A DNA stretch of 64,000 nt from Thiomicrorhabdus sp. ZW0627 (GCF_029767005.1 NZ_JARUQR010000001.1:615028-679027), one strand, 5' to 3'. Counted from the stretch's first letter, positions 18,129 through 27,558 are shown. The notes: generated by a model not told the origin, from the sequence alone. A program made the numbers and translations.

Positions 18129-19409
18129 ATGAGCAATTCACACGACCTATTTCAAGCCGCCCAAAAACATATTCCCGGCGGTGTAAACTCACCTGTGCGC
18201 GCATTCAAAGGCGTCGGCGGTGATCCGGTATTCTTTAAAGCCGCCAAAGGCGCTTATCTGGTCGATGAAGATGATAAAAGCTATATCGACTATGTCGGCT
18301 CATGGGGTCCGGCAATTCTTGGTCACGCCCACCCTCAAGTCATCAAGGCCGTACAGGACAAAGCGGAAGATGGTCTGTCGTTCGGTGCTCCGACCCAAAT
18401 CGAAACCACGATGGCCGACCTGGTCTGCGACCTGATCCCTTCCATCGACATGGTTCGTATGGTCAGCTCGGGTACCGAAGCCACCATGACGGCAATCCGT
18501 CTGGCTCGCGGTTATACCGGTCGCGACAAGATCGTCAAATTTGAAGGCTGTTATCACGGTCACTCCGATTCTCTATTGGTTAAGGCCGGTTCCGGTGCTT
18601 TGACCCTGGGCGTGCCATCTTCACCAGGTGTCCCTGCCGCTTTGGCGGAAGAGACCCTGACTCTGACACACAACGATTCGGAAGAAGTAAAAAAAGTCTT
18701 CTCTGAAATCGGCGACCAGATCGCTTGTATCATCGTTGAGCCGGTTGCCGGAAACATGAACTGTATCCCGCCGGAAGAAGGTTTCCTTGAAACTCTGCGT
18801 GAAGTCTGTGACCAGCACGGTTCGGTTTTGATTTTTGACGAAGTCATGTGCGGTTTCCGTGTCGGCTTGACCGGCGCGCAGGGCCGTTACAACGTCACGC
18901 CGGATCTGACTACGTTCGGTAAAGTCATCGGCGGCGGAATGCCGGTTGGGGCTTTCGGCGGAAAACGTGAAGTCATGGAACACATCGCCCCACTTGGTCC
19001 GGTCTATCAAGCGGGAACGCTTTCCGGTAACCCAATTGCGATGGCGGCCGGTTTGAAAACTCTGGAACTGATCAGCGAAGAAGGTTTCTTCGACAAGCTT
19101 GAAGCCATGACTACCAGTTTGGTAAAAGGCTTGCAGGCCGCTGCGGATGAAAACAACATTCCATTCACCACCAACCAGGTCGGTGGCATGTTTGGTTTCT
19201 TCTTCAGTGAAGAGAAAAACATCAGCCGCTATGCACAAGTCGCCCAAGGCGATATGGAACGTTTCAAAGCCTTCTACCATGGCATGCTAGATGAAGGTGT
19301 CTACCTGGCACCTTCGGCCTTTGAAGCCGGCTTTGTCTCTTCAGCGCATACCGAAGCAGACATCGACGCAACCATCGACGCGGCACGACGCGTAATGGCT
19401 CGTCTGTAA
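18129..19409 (+). CDS. hemL: Glutamate-1-semialdehyde 2,1-aminomutase
   Basis: The 426-residue PLP enzyme makes 5-aminolevulinate in the C5 route to heme. Lys265 in [18 protein letters not shown] is the cofactor lysine, at the same number as in E. coli. Other landmarks are [20 protein letters not shown] and [11 protein letters not shown]. The length is standard. AAAGGAAACCCG precedes the ATG. Confidence 0.97.
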   Translation: MSNSHDLFQAAQKHIPGGVNSPVRAFKGVGGDPVFFKAAKGAYLVDEDDKSYIDYVGSWGPAILGHAHPQVIKAVQDKAEDGLSFGAPTQIETTMADLVCDLIPSIDMVRMVSSGTEATMTAIRLARGYTGRDKIVKFEGCYHGHSDSLLVKAGSGALTLGVPSSPGVPAALAEETLTLTHNDSEEVKKVFSEIGDQIACIIVEPVAGNMNCIPPEEGFLETLREVCDQHGSVLIFDEVMCGFRVGLTGAQGRYNVTPDLTTFGKVIGGGMPVGAFGGKREVMEHIAPLGPVYQAGTLSGNPIAMAAGLKTLELISEEGFFDKLEAMTTSLVKGLQAAADENNIPFTTNQVGGMFGFFFSEEKNISRYAQVAQGDMERFKAFYHGMLDEGVYLAPSAFEAGFVSSAHTEADIDATIDAARRVMARL

Positions 19410-19506
19410 TCCAATCTTGGGGGATGAAAGCGTTCAAATGAATGCTTTCACCCTTTCCTTAAATGCATCCTACCCAACCCCAACAACACCTAGCTTTCAC
19501 AAGACC

Positions 19507-20046
19507 ATGAAACACACACCCGAACAAGTCGTTGAACTGTTTAACGACCTTTTCATTCCAACCTACAACACAGAACTGGTCTGTTGCGAAGAGGAACCGA
19601 TCTACCGTCCGGCAGACGACGAACACCCTCATCACCGCATTATTTTCGCGCACGGATTCTTCGCCAGCGCTTTGCATGAGATTTCACACTGGTGCGTTGC
19701 AGGTAAGGAAAGACGTTTACTGGAAGATTTCGGTTACTGGTACAAGCCAGACGGAAGAACCGCCGATCAACAGGCTGAATTTGAAAAGGTGGAAGTCAAA
19801 CCGCAAGCTCTGGAATGGATTTTCTCGCAATCTGCCAACTTTCAGTTTCACTTCAGTGCGGACAATTTGAATGGAGAAGCCGGTATTTCGGAAAGTTTTA
19901 AACAGGCCGTCTGGCAACAGGTTCAAACCTATCTGGACAACGGCTTGCCCGAAAGGGTCAGAATGTGGTCTGACGCCTTGATTGAAGCCTACCGACCTGG
20001 TCGCGCCCTCTCAACCGAAGAGTTTTCACTCAATCAAGTTCGGTAG
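19507..20046 (+). CDS. epmC: Elongation factor P hydroxylase (EpmC/YfcM)
   Basis: The 179-residue protein aligns end to end with E. coli YfcM, which hydroxylates the lysylated Lys of EF-P. It carries the family core HGFFASALHEISHWCVAGK (His and Glu metal ligands), DFGYWYKPDGRT and VEVKPQALEWIF. The frame is open upstream, with another ATG at 19438 and a TTG at 19417, but this start matches the family's length. None of the starts has a strong Shine-Dalgarno site. Its presence implies that EpmA and EpmB act on EF-P elsewhere in this genome. Confidence 0.88.
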   Translation: MKHTPEQVVELFNDLFIPTYNTELVCCEEEPIYRPADDEHPHHRIIFAHGFFASALHEISHWCVAGKERRLLEDFGYWYKPDGRTADQQAEFEKVEVKPQALEWIFSQSANFQFHFSADNLNGEAGISESFKQAVWQQVQTYLDNGLPERVRMWSDALIEAYRPGRALSTEEFSLNQVR

Positions 20047-20087
20047 CCTTAACAGAGACCAAACAAGCCTGCCGTACCGCCTCTTCA

Positions 20088-20103
20088 ATTTTGAACAGGC
20101 CTG
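20088..20103 (-). repeat. CAGGCCTG element, extended form, between convergent genes
   Basis: On the minus strand this reads CAGGCCTGTTCAAAAT; on the plus strand the same palindrome continues CAGGCCTGTTTAAAATC, so it fits the extended form in both directions. It lies between the ends of epmC and the DnaJ-related gene, a typical terminator position. Confidence 0.8.
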
Positions 20104-20160
20104 TTTAAAATCAGTTTTATGCTCGATCCATCAGATTTTTCTAGTTAGTCGCTGACCTAT

Positions 20161-20799
20161 TCAAGGCGACTTTAAACTCATAGCTAAAATATCTTTGGCA
20201 TCACAAATCCGCCTAAACATCTTTGGATCGCCTCCCTTATCAGGGTGATGCTGCTGACACAGTGTACGAAACTGTTGCTTCACACTCTGCAAAGATAACG
20301 ACTCCTCCTCCAACCCCAAAGTTTTCATTGCCTCCGATCTAGAAGTCGCATCAATAGATAAAGCCGGAAGACCAGCCATTCTCCGCCAGAAATCGTCCAG
20401 CAATCCCAACACATCTTCTTTTTGTGTATTTAAGAACTCCTGGTAGTCCAGATAATAAGATTTGATAGGATCGTTCTCTCGCAGTTGAGACTGCAAAGGA
20501 TTGGACGAAGGTGAAAAAGACGCATCGGGTTCCAAGTGGATGTCAGTGGTATGAATGCTCAACCAACCTTGACCTTCTTCATGCCAACGATCTTGAAGAC
20601 GATAAAGCAGATGGAATAATAAGAAATGAGAACGGAACATCGTCAACGGTTCCAAATCCGGTTTGAATTCAACCAAGCCGTTCGCGGACAAATGCTTCAT
20701 CAATTGATATTCACTGATCGTTGGTTCTGCCTTTAAAGCCTGACTTACCAGTGCTTCAAAGCGTTCGGGAATCGGCGGAACTTCAATAGAACCGTACAT
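20161..20799 (-). CDS. DnaJ-related J-domain protein
   Basis: The 212-residue protein has an N-terminal and central 'DNA-J related' region (for example LTMFRSHFLLFHLLYRLQDRW and the DPIKSYYLDYQEFLN segment) and a C-terminal J-domain with HPD in QQHHPDKGGDPKMFRRI. It should stimulate a DnaK-type chaperone, with unknown clients. AGGAG lies eight bases before the ATG. It is the last gene of a mpl - small ORF - dnaJ-like unit. Confidence 0.85.
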   Translation of the reverse strand: MYGSIEVPPIPERFEALVSQALKAEPTISEYQLMKHLSANGLVEFKPDLEPLTMFRSHFLLFHLLYRLQDRWHEEGQGWLSIHTTDIHLEPDASFSPSSNPLQSQLRENDPIKSYYLDYQEFLNTQKEDVLGLLDDFWRRMAGLPALSIDATSRSEAMKTLGLEEESLSLQSVKQQFRTLCQQHHPDKGGDPKMFRRICDAKDILAMSLKSP

Positions 20800-20831
20800 A
20801 CTTGAAGCTCCTATCCTTTTCTTACTTTTTG

Positions 20832-20915
20832 TTACTTCTTACTAGGTGGCTTGATCATCCAGACGATCCAAACCACCACCAAAACCAGAATGCCAATTTC
20901 CAGCAAAGCCCACAT
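20832..20915 (-). CDS. 27-residue single-span membrane protein coupled to mpl
   Basis: The small ORF begins at an ATG that shares a base with the mpl stop codon (TAATG), a classical translational-coupling junction, and ends 32 bases before the DnaJ-related gene. Its sequence starts MWALLEIGILVLVVVWIVW and ends in a basic, Pro-containing tail (KPPSKK). One hydrophobic helix of about 18 residues fills most of the protein. No function is known to me. The evidence that it is real is its position, coupling and membrane-protein composition. Confidence 0.6.
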   Translation of the reverse strand: MWALLEIGILVLVVVWIVWMIKPPSKK

Positions 20916-22285
20916 TAGCGATTTTCCAGAGCGGCCAACAGTTTGCTGTGAATACCGCCAAAACCACCGTTACTCATAATCACCACGGTGTCGTTCGGCT
21001 GCAATTCTTCGGTTAAGCGTTGCAACAGGCTTTCGTATTCGTGCTCTACCGTCACCGGCTCTTTAAATGCATCCAAAGGTAATTGCCAATTCCAAGCGGT
21101 ATCGATGAACGCATAAACGGCATCGGCCTCGTCGAATGCCGCAGGCAAGGTTTTCGCATGAACCCCCATGCGCATGGTATTGGAACGCGGCTCAAATACC
21201 GCAACCAATCGACCAGGCCTGTCGAGTTTTTTCAGCTGGTTTTTCGCTCCCTGTAAAGTGGTGGCGATGGCAGTCGGATGGTGTGCAAAATCATCGTAAA
21301 TCCGAATATCGTTCGCTTCACCGATCAAAGTCATTCTGCGGCGGATTCCTTTGAATTCGGACAGTCCGTCCACCGCGGTTCTGGCAGGCACGCCGCAATG
21401 CACCGCAGCGGCAATGGCACTTAACGCATTGCGGACATTATGCAAACCGGTCATCGACCATTTGACGCGTCCCATACAATGCCCCTTGAACATCACTTCG
21501 AACTCCGAACCGTCGTCTTCATAAAGTTTGTAACTCCATTCGGCGGCTGCGCCCTGCTTTTCAACCGGCGTCCAACACCCCATTTCAATGACTTCGTCCA
21601 GATTGGATTCGTCCTTGGGCATCACAATCAAACCGTTGCCCGGTACAGTTCGAACCAGATGATGAAACTGTTTCTGGATATCTTTGACCGAATCAAAAAT
21701 ATCGGCGTGGTCAAACTCCAGATTATTCAAAACACAGGTACGCGGATGGTAATGAACAAACTTGGAGCGCTTGTCGAAAAAAGCGGTGTCGTACTCGTCC
21801 GCTTCCACCACAAAGAACGGCGAATCACCCAAACGGGCCGATACCCCGAAATTCTCAGGCACGCCGCCAATCAAAAAACCGGGATTAAGCTTGGCATATT
21901 CCAAAATCCAAGCCACCATCGACGCGGTCGAGGTTTTGCCGTGCGTTCCGGCAACCGCCACCACCCAACGGTCTTTAAGAATCGTCTCCGCCAACCATTG
22001 AGGGCCGGAGGTATAAACCTGTTGTGCGTTCAAAGTCGCTTCAACGGCAACATGGCCGCGGCTCAACGCATTACCGATCACAACCGCATCCGGCTCCGCT
22101 TTCAAAAAGTCCAAATCCTGCTCGTCGCTGACCTCGATACCGGCTTGTTCCAACTGTGTGCTCATTGGCGGGTAGATGGCCTTATCCGAACCGGAGACAT
22201 CGTGTCCCATCGCTTTGGCGATCTGGGCGATGCCCCCCATGAATGTGCCCGCTATACCCAAAATATGAATCTTTTGCTTTTTCAC
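20915..22285 (-). CDS. mpl: UDP-MurNAc:L-Ala-gamma-D-Glu-meso-DAP ligase
   Basis: Mpl reattaches recycled murein tripeptide to UDP-MurNAc in the cytoplasm. The protein has KIHILGIAGTFMGGIAQIAK at the N-terminus, the Mur ligase P-loop VAGTHGKTSTASM, FVVEADEYDTAFF and YDDFAHHPTAI. I start it at a GTG with AAGGA seven bases upstream; this gives 456 residues, almost the E. coli length, whereas the longest frame adds 25 residues that do not belong to the family. It is divergent from rnd with only 45 bases between the starts. Confidence 0.93.
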   Translation of the reverse strand: MKKQKIHILGIAGTFMGGIAQIAKAMGHDVSGSDKAIYPPMSTQLEQAGIEVSDEQDLDFLKAEPDAVVIGNALSRGHVAVEATLNAQQVYTSGPQWLAETILKDRWVVAVAGTHGKTSTASMVAWILEYAKLNPGFLIGGVPENFGVSARLGDSPFFVVEADEYDTAFFDKRSKFVHYHPRTCVLNNLEFDHADIFDSVKDIQKQFHHLVRTVPGNGLIVMPKDESNLDEVIEMGCWTPVEKQGAAAEWSYKLYEDDGSEFEVMFKGHCMGRVKWSMTGLHNVRNALSAIAAAVHCGVPARTAVDGLSEFKGIRRRMTLIGEANDIRIYDDFAHHPTAIATTLQGAKNQLKKLDRPGRLVAVFEPRSNTMRMGVHAKTLPAAFDEADAVYAFIDTAWNWQLPLDAFKEPVTVEHEYESLLQRLTEELQPNDTVVIMSNGGFGGIHSKLLAALENR

Positions 22286-22330
22286 ACAATTATCCTTGCT
22301 CTCTACCGAGGTTGCTCTTACACTTTTGCT

Positions 22331-23506
22331 ATGCAAAACATAGCCTACCTTTCTATCCAAACCGAAGACGAACTAAACCGTTACAGTCGGCACCTGATCG
22401 AACACAGCGATATCGACTGGATTGCCATCGATACTGAATTCGTTCGCACCGACACCTACTTTGCCGAACTGAGCCTGGTGCAAATTCAGGACAATCTAGG
22501 CGAAGTTGCGATTATTGACCCGCTGGCGATTCAGGAAAACGGCCAACTCACAGGGCTGGTCGACATTCTGACCGAACCAGGCCTGCTGAAAGTCTTTCAT
22601 TCAGCCCGTCAGGATATTGAGGTATTGTATCAACTTGCAAACAAAATGCCGGTTTCAATTTTCGACACCCAACTGGCTGCAATCTTTTTCAAACACGGTG
22701 ATATAGCGGGCTTTGCGCGTGTAGTAGAAGCCGAACTCGGCCACAAACTGGACAAAACCCAGACCCGTACCAACTGGCATGCCCGTCCACTGACGGAAGA
22801 ACAGATCCAGTACGCCATCGACGACGTACGTTATCTGGCGCCGCTGTATGAAAAATTCATCGAGAACCTGACGCCGGAGCAGACGACCGCTATTCAACAA
22901 GACTGCGACACCCTGCTCGACGAATCCTTATACCAAATCGATCCGACAATGGCCGGTGAAAAGGTCAAAGGCGTGCGCAATTTCAAACCCAAGCAACTGG
23001 CCATAGTCAACGCCTTGGCCGAATGGCGCGAACGTTTTGCCATTGAACATAACCAACCGAAGAAATGGGTCATGAGCGACGAGGTCATTATCGGCATCGC
23101 CAAACGTCCGCCACAAACCGTCGAAGCGCTCTACAAAGTGCCAAACGTAAAATCCTCGTCCGTTCGCGATTACGGGTCGGAATGGATCGAATGCATCGAC
23201 CGGGTATTTGCCTCTTCTCCCGAGAGCTGGCCGAAACCCAAACCGAAAGACGCGCCGGTTGAGCCTCAGGAAGAAACACTGGTCAACCTGTGCATGACTT
23301 ACTGCCAACAGGTTGCATTGGATTACCGTATCAATATCCATAATTTGGTTCACAAGTCCGAACTGGTTAAAATGATTCGTAACGAACAAAACGCCGATCT
23401 CAACGGTTGGCGCGCCCTGCTCATCGTCGAGCCACTAAAATCGTTGTTATCCGGGCAGACCTGCCTGCAAATCGAACAAGGGAATCTGGTGCTCAAGCGT
23501 CATTAA
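22331..23506 (+). CDS. rnd: Ribonuclease D
   Basis: The 391-residue 3'-5' exoribonuclease trims tRNA precursors. The DEDD-type active-site residues are Asp34 and Glu36 in IDTEFVR, Asp in HSARQDIEVL and the Tyr/Asp pair in YAIDDVRYLAPLY. An HRDC domain follows (about residues 210-290, with LAEWRERFAIEHNQPKKWV). The frame is open far upstream, opposite mpl, but those codons are an antisense artefact. No clear Shine-Dalgarno site precedes the ATG. Confidence 0.93.
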   Translation: MQNIAYLSIQTEDELNRYSRHLIEHSDIDWIAIDTEFVRTDTYFAELSLVQIQDNLGEVAIIDPLAIQENGQLTGLVDILTEPGLLKVFHSARQDIEVLYQLANKMPVSIFDTQLAAIFFKHGDIAGFARVVEAELGHKLDKTQTRTNWHARPLTEEQIQYAIDDVRYLAPLYEKFIENLTPEQTTAIQQDCDTLLDESLYQIDPTMAGEKVKGVRNFKPKQLAIVNALAEWRERFAIEHNQPKKWVMSDEVIIGIAKRPPQTVEALYKVPNVKSSSVRDYGSEWIECIDRVFASSPESWPKPKPKDAPVEPQEETLVNLCMTYCQQVALDYRINIHNLVHKSELVKMIRNEQNADLNGWRALLIVEPLKSLLSGQTCLQIEQGNLVLKRH

Positions 23507-23517
23507 AAAGCAACCTA

Positions 23518-23530
23518 GAGGCCTGTTCAA
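23518..23530 (+). repeat. Variant CAGGCCTG element between rnd and PPi-phosphofructokinase genes
   Basis: GAGGCCTGTTCAA differs from the common form only in its first base. It lies 12 bases after the rnd stop. Confidence 0.55.
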
Positions 23531-23572
23531 TTCGTTTATAATGCCCATCAATAAAATCGACAGGCCAGAGTA

Positions 23573-24868
23573 ATGAGCGCAACCTTTTCACACAACCAGC
23601 CCTCAAAAAACGTACTTTTCGCCCAGGCGGGCGGCCCGACATCGGTCATCAACGCCAGTGCCGCCGGCGTGATCGAAATGTGCCAGGCGCACCCTGAAAC
23701 TTTCGGCAAAATCTACGCCGCCATTAACGGCATCAAAGGGGTGCTTGAAGAACAGTTAGTCGATGTCAGCAAACTGTCCGACAGCGTGATGGATCGCATC
23801 AAGAACCAGCCTGGAGCCGCTTTTGAGGCCTGCCGTTTCGATCTGGACCCAATCGACGAAAATCCAGCGCAATACCAGCGCGTTCTGGAAATCTTCGTCA
23901 CTTATGACATCGGTTATTTCTTCTACAACGGCGGTAACGGTTCGATGGTAACGGCGCAGAAAGTCGCCGACTACTGTTCGGAACACGGCCATCCGGTCAT
24001 CTGCATTGGCGTTCCTAAAACCATCGACAACGATCTGGCGCTTTCCCACTGCAGTCCGGGATTCGGCAGTGCGGCGAAATACCTGGCAACCAGCCTGCTT
24101 GAATCGACGCTGGATCTGTATTCGATGCACAATACCTCAACGCGCTTTTTCTGCATCGAAGCTATGGGCCGTAACGCTGGTTGGCTAGCGCTGTCAGGCG
24201 GGCTGATCAAAAATCAGATTCCGGATGTCCCGCTGATCGTTCTTCCGGCCGAACGCCCTTTCCGCCGTGAGGAATTTCTTACCAAAGTTCGTTATTTCAT
24301 GGAAACCAAAGGTTACTGTACCTGTATCGTCTCCGAAGGACTGACCGATGAGAACGGTGAGTACATTTCCATCGAAAACGTCGAGCACACCCATTTAAAG
24401 GATTACACCCAGCTTGGCGGCGTTGCGCATACCATCGCCAAAATCGTCAACAAGGAATTCGACTGCAAAACCCACAGCGCTGTTCCCGATTACATGCAGC
24501 GTGCAGCCAGCCATCTGGTTTCTCAAACCGACTGGGAAATGGCTTACGGTGCCGGAAAAGCAGCGGTTCAAGCGGCACTGGACGGCGAACACGGCGTCTT
24601 GCCGGTTGTCGAAGTAACCGCAACCAACCCTCTGAAATGGCGTTTCAAGAACATCGACCTGTTTGCTGTGGCCGATTTGGAATACCGTGTGCCCGATGAA
24701 TTCATCAGCGAAGACGGCATGGACGTCACTCAGGCTGCTCTGGATTATCTGCAACCTTTGATTGAAGGCGAACGCCCGATGCAATATAAAAACGGACTGC
24801 CGGACATCTACCCGCTTCAGTTCGAAATCGTTGAACCGAAACTGTCGGAATATAAAGCCGTCAAATAA
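23573..24868 (+). CDS. pfp: Pyrophosphate-dependent 6-phosphofructokinase
   Basis: The 431-residue protein is a PPi-type phosphofructokinase. It shows FAQAGGPTSVINASA, GGNGSMVTAQKVADYC and the GVPKTIDNDL catalytic loop, with the single-subunit length of bacterial PPi-PFKs rather than the roughly 320 residues of ATP-PFK. The reaction is reversible, so in autotrophs and methanotrophs these enzymes can also act on sedoheptulose bisphosphate and recover PPi. That role is known for relatives and only inferred here. Confidence 0.9.
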   Translation: MSATFSHNQPSKNVLFAQAGGPTSVINASAAGVIEMCQAHPETFGKIYAAINGIKGVLEEQLVDVSKLSDSVMDRIKNQPGAAFEACRFDLDPIDENPAQYQRVLEIFVTYDIGYFFYNGGNGSMVTAQKVADYCSEHGHPVICIGVPKTIDNDLALSHCSPGFGSAAKYLATSLLESTLDLYSMHNTSTRFFCIEAMGRNAGWLALSGGLIKNQIPDVPLIVLPAERPFRREEFLTKVRYFMETKGYCTCIVSEGLTDENGEYISIENVEHTHLKDYTQLGGVAHTIAKIVNKEFDCKTHSAVPDYMQRAASHLVSQTDWEMAYGAGKAAVQAALDGEHGVLPVVEVTATNPLKWRFKNIDLFAVADLEYRVPDEFISEDGMDVTQAALDYLQPLIEGERPMQYKNGLPDIYPLQFEIVEPKLSEYKAVK

Positions 24869-24948
24869 TTGTTTTTCCATCATTTTTTCATACAAATAGA
24901 GGAAAAAGCCTCATAAGAGTATGGAAAAACTCTGCTATCATATTCGGT

Positions 24949-25482
24949 ATGTTTCGTTATATTCGCCTGAAAATTCATCAAATCGGCCGCAAGACTAAGC
25001 AGTCGGTTTTCTTGAATAAATATTTCCCCCGCTTCAAGGACCGTATCTATTGGGCCGGGGACCGCACATCTTTCGCTCGCGCCGGCTTCATCGGCGCATT
25101 CTGCATGATGTTGCCGGTTCCTTTCCAGATGGTCTTAGGGTCGGTGTTTGCCTATTACCTACGCGCTAACATTCCACTGGCAACCGCCTTGGCGTGGGTT
25201 ACCAACCCGATCACCATGTGGCCGATCTGGTACGGCGGCTATAAGTTCGGCGTATTCATCATGGGCACCCCCGATCTATACGACATGTCGTCAAACATCC
25301 CGATCGCCTCCGAGGAATGGTTTACCACCGTCTTCCCACACATCTGGCAACCCTTTTATTTCGGCAACGTCCTGTTAGGCGTCATGATCGGCAGCGTACT
25401 CTATGTTTTCATCGCTCACTTTCATTGGCTTAATGTCTGGCAAACCATTCGTAACCGCCTCCAGAACCGCCAATCACGTTAA
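24949..25482 (+). CDS. DUF2062 membrane protein
   Basis: The 177-residue protein matches the DUF2062 family: a basic N-terminus followed by GAFCMMLPVPFQMVLGSVFAY, then WVTNPITMWPIWYGGYKFG, and a final membrane helix near residues 145-165. Three hydrophobic segments are seen. It is an inner-membrane protein of unknown function, often next to housekeeping or ComEC-type genes. Confidence 0.85.
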   Translation: MFRYIRLKIHQIGRKTKQSVFLNKYFPRFKDRIYWAGDRTSFARAGFIGAFCMMLPVPFQMVLGSVFAYYLRANIPLATALAWVTNPITMWPIWYGGYKFGVFIMGTPDLYDMSSNIPIASEEWFTTVFPHIWQPFYFGNVLLGVMIGSVLYVFIAHFHWLNVWQTIRNRLQNRQSR

Positions 25483-25624
25483 GTTCCGCCTAGACACCTT
25501 ACGGTGAGTATGAGTATACTTGCTTAAAACCGGATTAATACAATCAGAATCACCGCTGTCAATCGAACTAGGGACGGGAAGATTACCAGCAGAAGAGGCC
25601 CTATCCAGGCAGACTACTAAACCT

Positions 25625-27283
25625 ATGTTCAATCAAATTCTATCTCCCAAGCAACAGGCTCTGATAAAACAATTCCTATTCACCTTCAGCGGTTTGTTAT
25701 TGGCGGTTCTGTTGATTTTAAGCAGTTGGTACAACGTTAAGTCGGATCAGGAACTCAAATACCAAGAACACCAGGAACTCAACCAACTGGACTTGCATGA
25801 AACTTCGATCTTTAAGGAGTACGAAACGACCCTGTCTGACCTGCTCACCCTTGCCTCGCTACCGATATCGAAACAAATCCTGTCTACCGAGGCGTCTGAT
25901 CGATTAATCAAGTCACAATTAACCGATACCTACCTAACCATTTCGCAAACCCGAGGCCGTTACGACCAAATACGTTACCTGAATAATAACGGACAGGAAG
26001 TCATCCGCATCAATTTCAAAGACGGCATCGCCAGTGTTGAAAGAGAAGATAAATTACAAAACAAAGCCGACCGTTATTATGTTCAGGATATCGCCTCGTT
26101 AAATCAAAATGACATCTATGTTTCCCGGATGGACTTGAACATTGATCACGGCCAAGTGGAACGGCCTTTCAAACCCATCATAAGAGTTGGTATGCACCTG
26201 TTTGATGCCAACGAACGTCCACAGGGCATGGTTATCATGAACTATTTCGGACAACGCTTACTGGATGCCCTGAATTTCGGCTCCAAAGTACTCGACTCCC
26301 GCTCGTCCCTGATGCTTCTCGATCATGACGGTTACTGGCTGAAAGGACCTGACAAGGAAAAAGAGTGGGGCTTCATGTTTGACGACAAAAAAAAGGTCTC
26401 TTTTGCCAATGAACACCCCAAAATTTGGCAGCAAATACTAAGGCAAAAATCAGGGCAAATCCGCACTCCCGCTGGCGTCTATAGCTTTAAAACCCTTCTG
26501 CCTCTAACTCCAAAAGACCTCACAGGAAGCTGGCACTACGACTTCAGCAAGACCTATTTCAAAACCCAGACAAAACTGGAAAACTATCAATGGATTCTTG
26601 TCTCGTTCCTGCCTGCATCCCAGTTCTATACCGACACTCACAAAGCTCTGCAAAGCGGTGTACCCTACCTGCTCGTCGGATTGGTTTTCTTGTCTTTACT
26701 GTCGTTTTATTTGGCGACCTATCACCGGGATAAGCAGTACCTGCTATATAAAACGCATTACATGGCTTTCCACGATGAACTCACAGGCCTGTTTAATCGC
26801 CACGTCCTAGATCAGAAAAAGGGTTTAAACATGGTGTTGCCTAAGGATAAGTCGATTCCCTATGCCGTATTTTTCTTCGATCTGGACGGCTTCAAACCCA
26901 TCAATGATAAATATGGCCATCACATAGGTGACGAAGTATTAAAAATTACCGCTAAGCGATTACAGGGTAGCGTACGCGAACACGATGTTCTGATCCGTTT
27001 GGGCGGTGACGAATTTGCACTTATCGCGCCTAAACTGTCCAACAAAAAACATGCCGCCCACCTGGGCGAAAAACTGCTAAATAAAATCCAAGACCCGATT
27101 CATATCGACGAATGCATCTTACAGCTAGGCGTGAGTATCGGTATCGCCATGTATCCGAGTCATCACAACAACCTTGAGAAACTGATCGATATGGCCGATG
27201 ACGCCATGTACGCAGCCAAACAGAGTGGTAAAGGCAGAATATGCTTTCCGGAAAACGCTAAATCGAAAAACACCGATACCTAA
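25625..27283 (+). CDS. Membrane diguanylate cyclase with periplasmic sensor
   Basis: The 552-residue protein has a membrane segment (about 17-38), a large periplasmic region of about 300 residues that looks like a double Cache-type sensor, a second membrane segment (about 343-363) and a GGDEF domain. The catalytic motif GGDEF (460-464) is intact, and the inhibitory RxxD site is present as REHD (451-454), so product feedback is expected. No EAL domain follows. The frame is open upstream from a TTG, but this ATG gives the proper N-terminus. The ligand is unknown; its c-di-GMP could reach the PilZ protein at the left edge. Confidence 0.88.
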   Translation: MFNQILSPKQQALIKQFLFTFSGLLLAVLLILSSWYNVKSDQELKYQEHQELNQLDLHETSIFKEYETTLSDLLTLASLPISKQILSTEASDRLIKSQLTDTYLTISQTRGRYDQIRYLNNNGQEVIRINFKDGIASVEREDKLQNKADRYYVQDIASLNQNDIYVSRMDLNIDHGQVERPFKPIIRVGMHLFDANERPQGMVIMNYFGQRLLDALNFGSKVLDSRSSLMLLDHDGYWLKGPDKEKEWGFMFDDKKKVSFANEHPKIWQQILRQKSGQIRTPAGVYSFKTLLPLTPKDLTGSWHYDFSKTYFKTQTKLENYQWILVSFLPASQFYTDTHKALQSGVPYLLVGLVFLSLLSFYLATYHRDKQYLLYKTHYMAFHDELTGLFNRHVLDQKKGLNMVLPKDKSIPYAVFFFDLDGFKPINDKYGHHIGDEVLKITAKRLQGSVREHDVLIRLGGDEFALIAPKLSNKKHAAHLGEKLLNKIQDPIHIDECILQLGVSIGIAMYPSHHNNLEKLIDMADDAMYAAKQSGKGRICFPENAKSKNTDT

Positions 27284-27322
27284 TCAGCTTGGAATTTTGC
27301 AACAGAAAATGAGACATAAAAA

Positions 27323-27352
27323 AACCCGCATTGAGCAATCTCAATGCGGGTT
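27323..27352 (-). terminator. Terminator of tRNA-Ser (also ends the diguanylate cyclase gene)
   Basis: AACCCGCATTGAG and CTCAATGCGGGTT form a perfect 13-base-pair stem around the loop CAAT. On the minus strand seven T residues follow, making a strong terminator ten bases after the tRNA; on the plus strand TTTT follows, so it can serve both directions. Confidence 0.9.
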
Positions 27353-27361
27353 TTAAGAATA

Positions 27362-27452
27362 TGGCGGTGGACTAGGGATTCGAACCCCAGGTAGGCTACT
27401 AACCTACAACGGTTTTCAAGACCGCCGCCTTCAACCGCTCAGCCAGTCCACC
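27362..27452 (-). tRNA. tRNA-Ser (anticodon UGA)
   Basis: The minus strand folds as a 91-base class II tRNA: acceptor GGTGGAC/GTCCACC, D-arm GGCTGAGCGGTTGAAGGC, anticodon loop CTTGAAA with anticodon TGA, a long variable arm (GTTGTAGGTTAGTAGCCTAC), T-arm GGGGTTCGAATCCC, discriminator G and an encoded CCA. The long variable arm and anticodon identify serine, reading UCN codons. The seryl-tRNA synthetase gene lies about 500 bases away. Confidence 0.96.
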
Positions 27453-27469
27453 AATGTTTGATGTGGCGT

Positions 27470-27497
27470 ATTATAGAGCCCCCAGAGTTTTTTGCAA
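27470..27497 (-). promoter_or_regulatory. Sigma-70-type promoter of tRNA-Ser
   Basis: On the minus strand TTGCAA (27492-27497) and TATAAT (27470-27475) are separated by 16 bases, 18 bases upstream of the mature tRNA 5' end. A G/C-rich stretch follows the -10 element, as in stringently controlled stable-RNA promoters. Confidence 0.75.
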
Positions 27498-27558
27498 GGC
27501 GTTTCGTTCATATTTTTGTAAAAAAATATACAATTGTCATGGAACCCGAATTTTTAAG

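Noticed and set aside
18621-19280. A 219-codon open frame antisense to hemL.
   Set aside because: HemL is complete and matches its family throughout; the antisense frame has no recognisable protein and no ribosome site.
21440-22330. A long open frame on the plus strand extends rnd upstream by almost 300 codons, opposite mpl.
   Set aside because: The added part lies antisense to a well-supported mpl gene, has no family features and contains odd His- and Phe-rich text; RNase D starts naturally at 22331.
25483-25624. A possible c-di-GMP riboswitch upstream of the diguanylate cyclase gene.
   Set aside because: The GEMM core and its tetraloop receptor are not found; the region has no stable structure that I can see.
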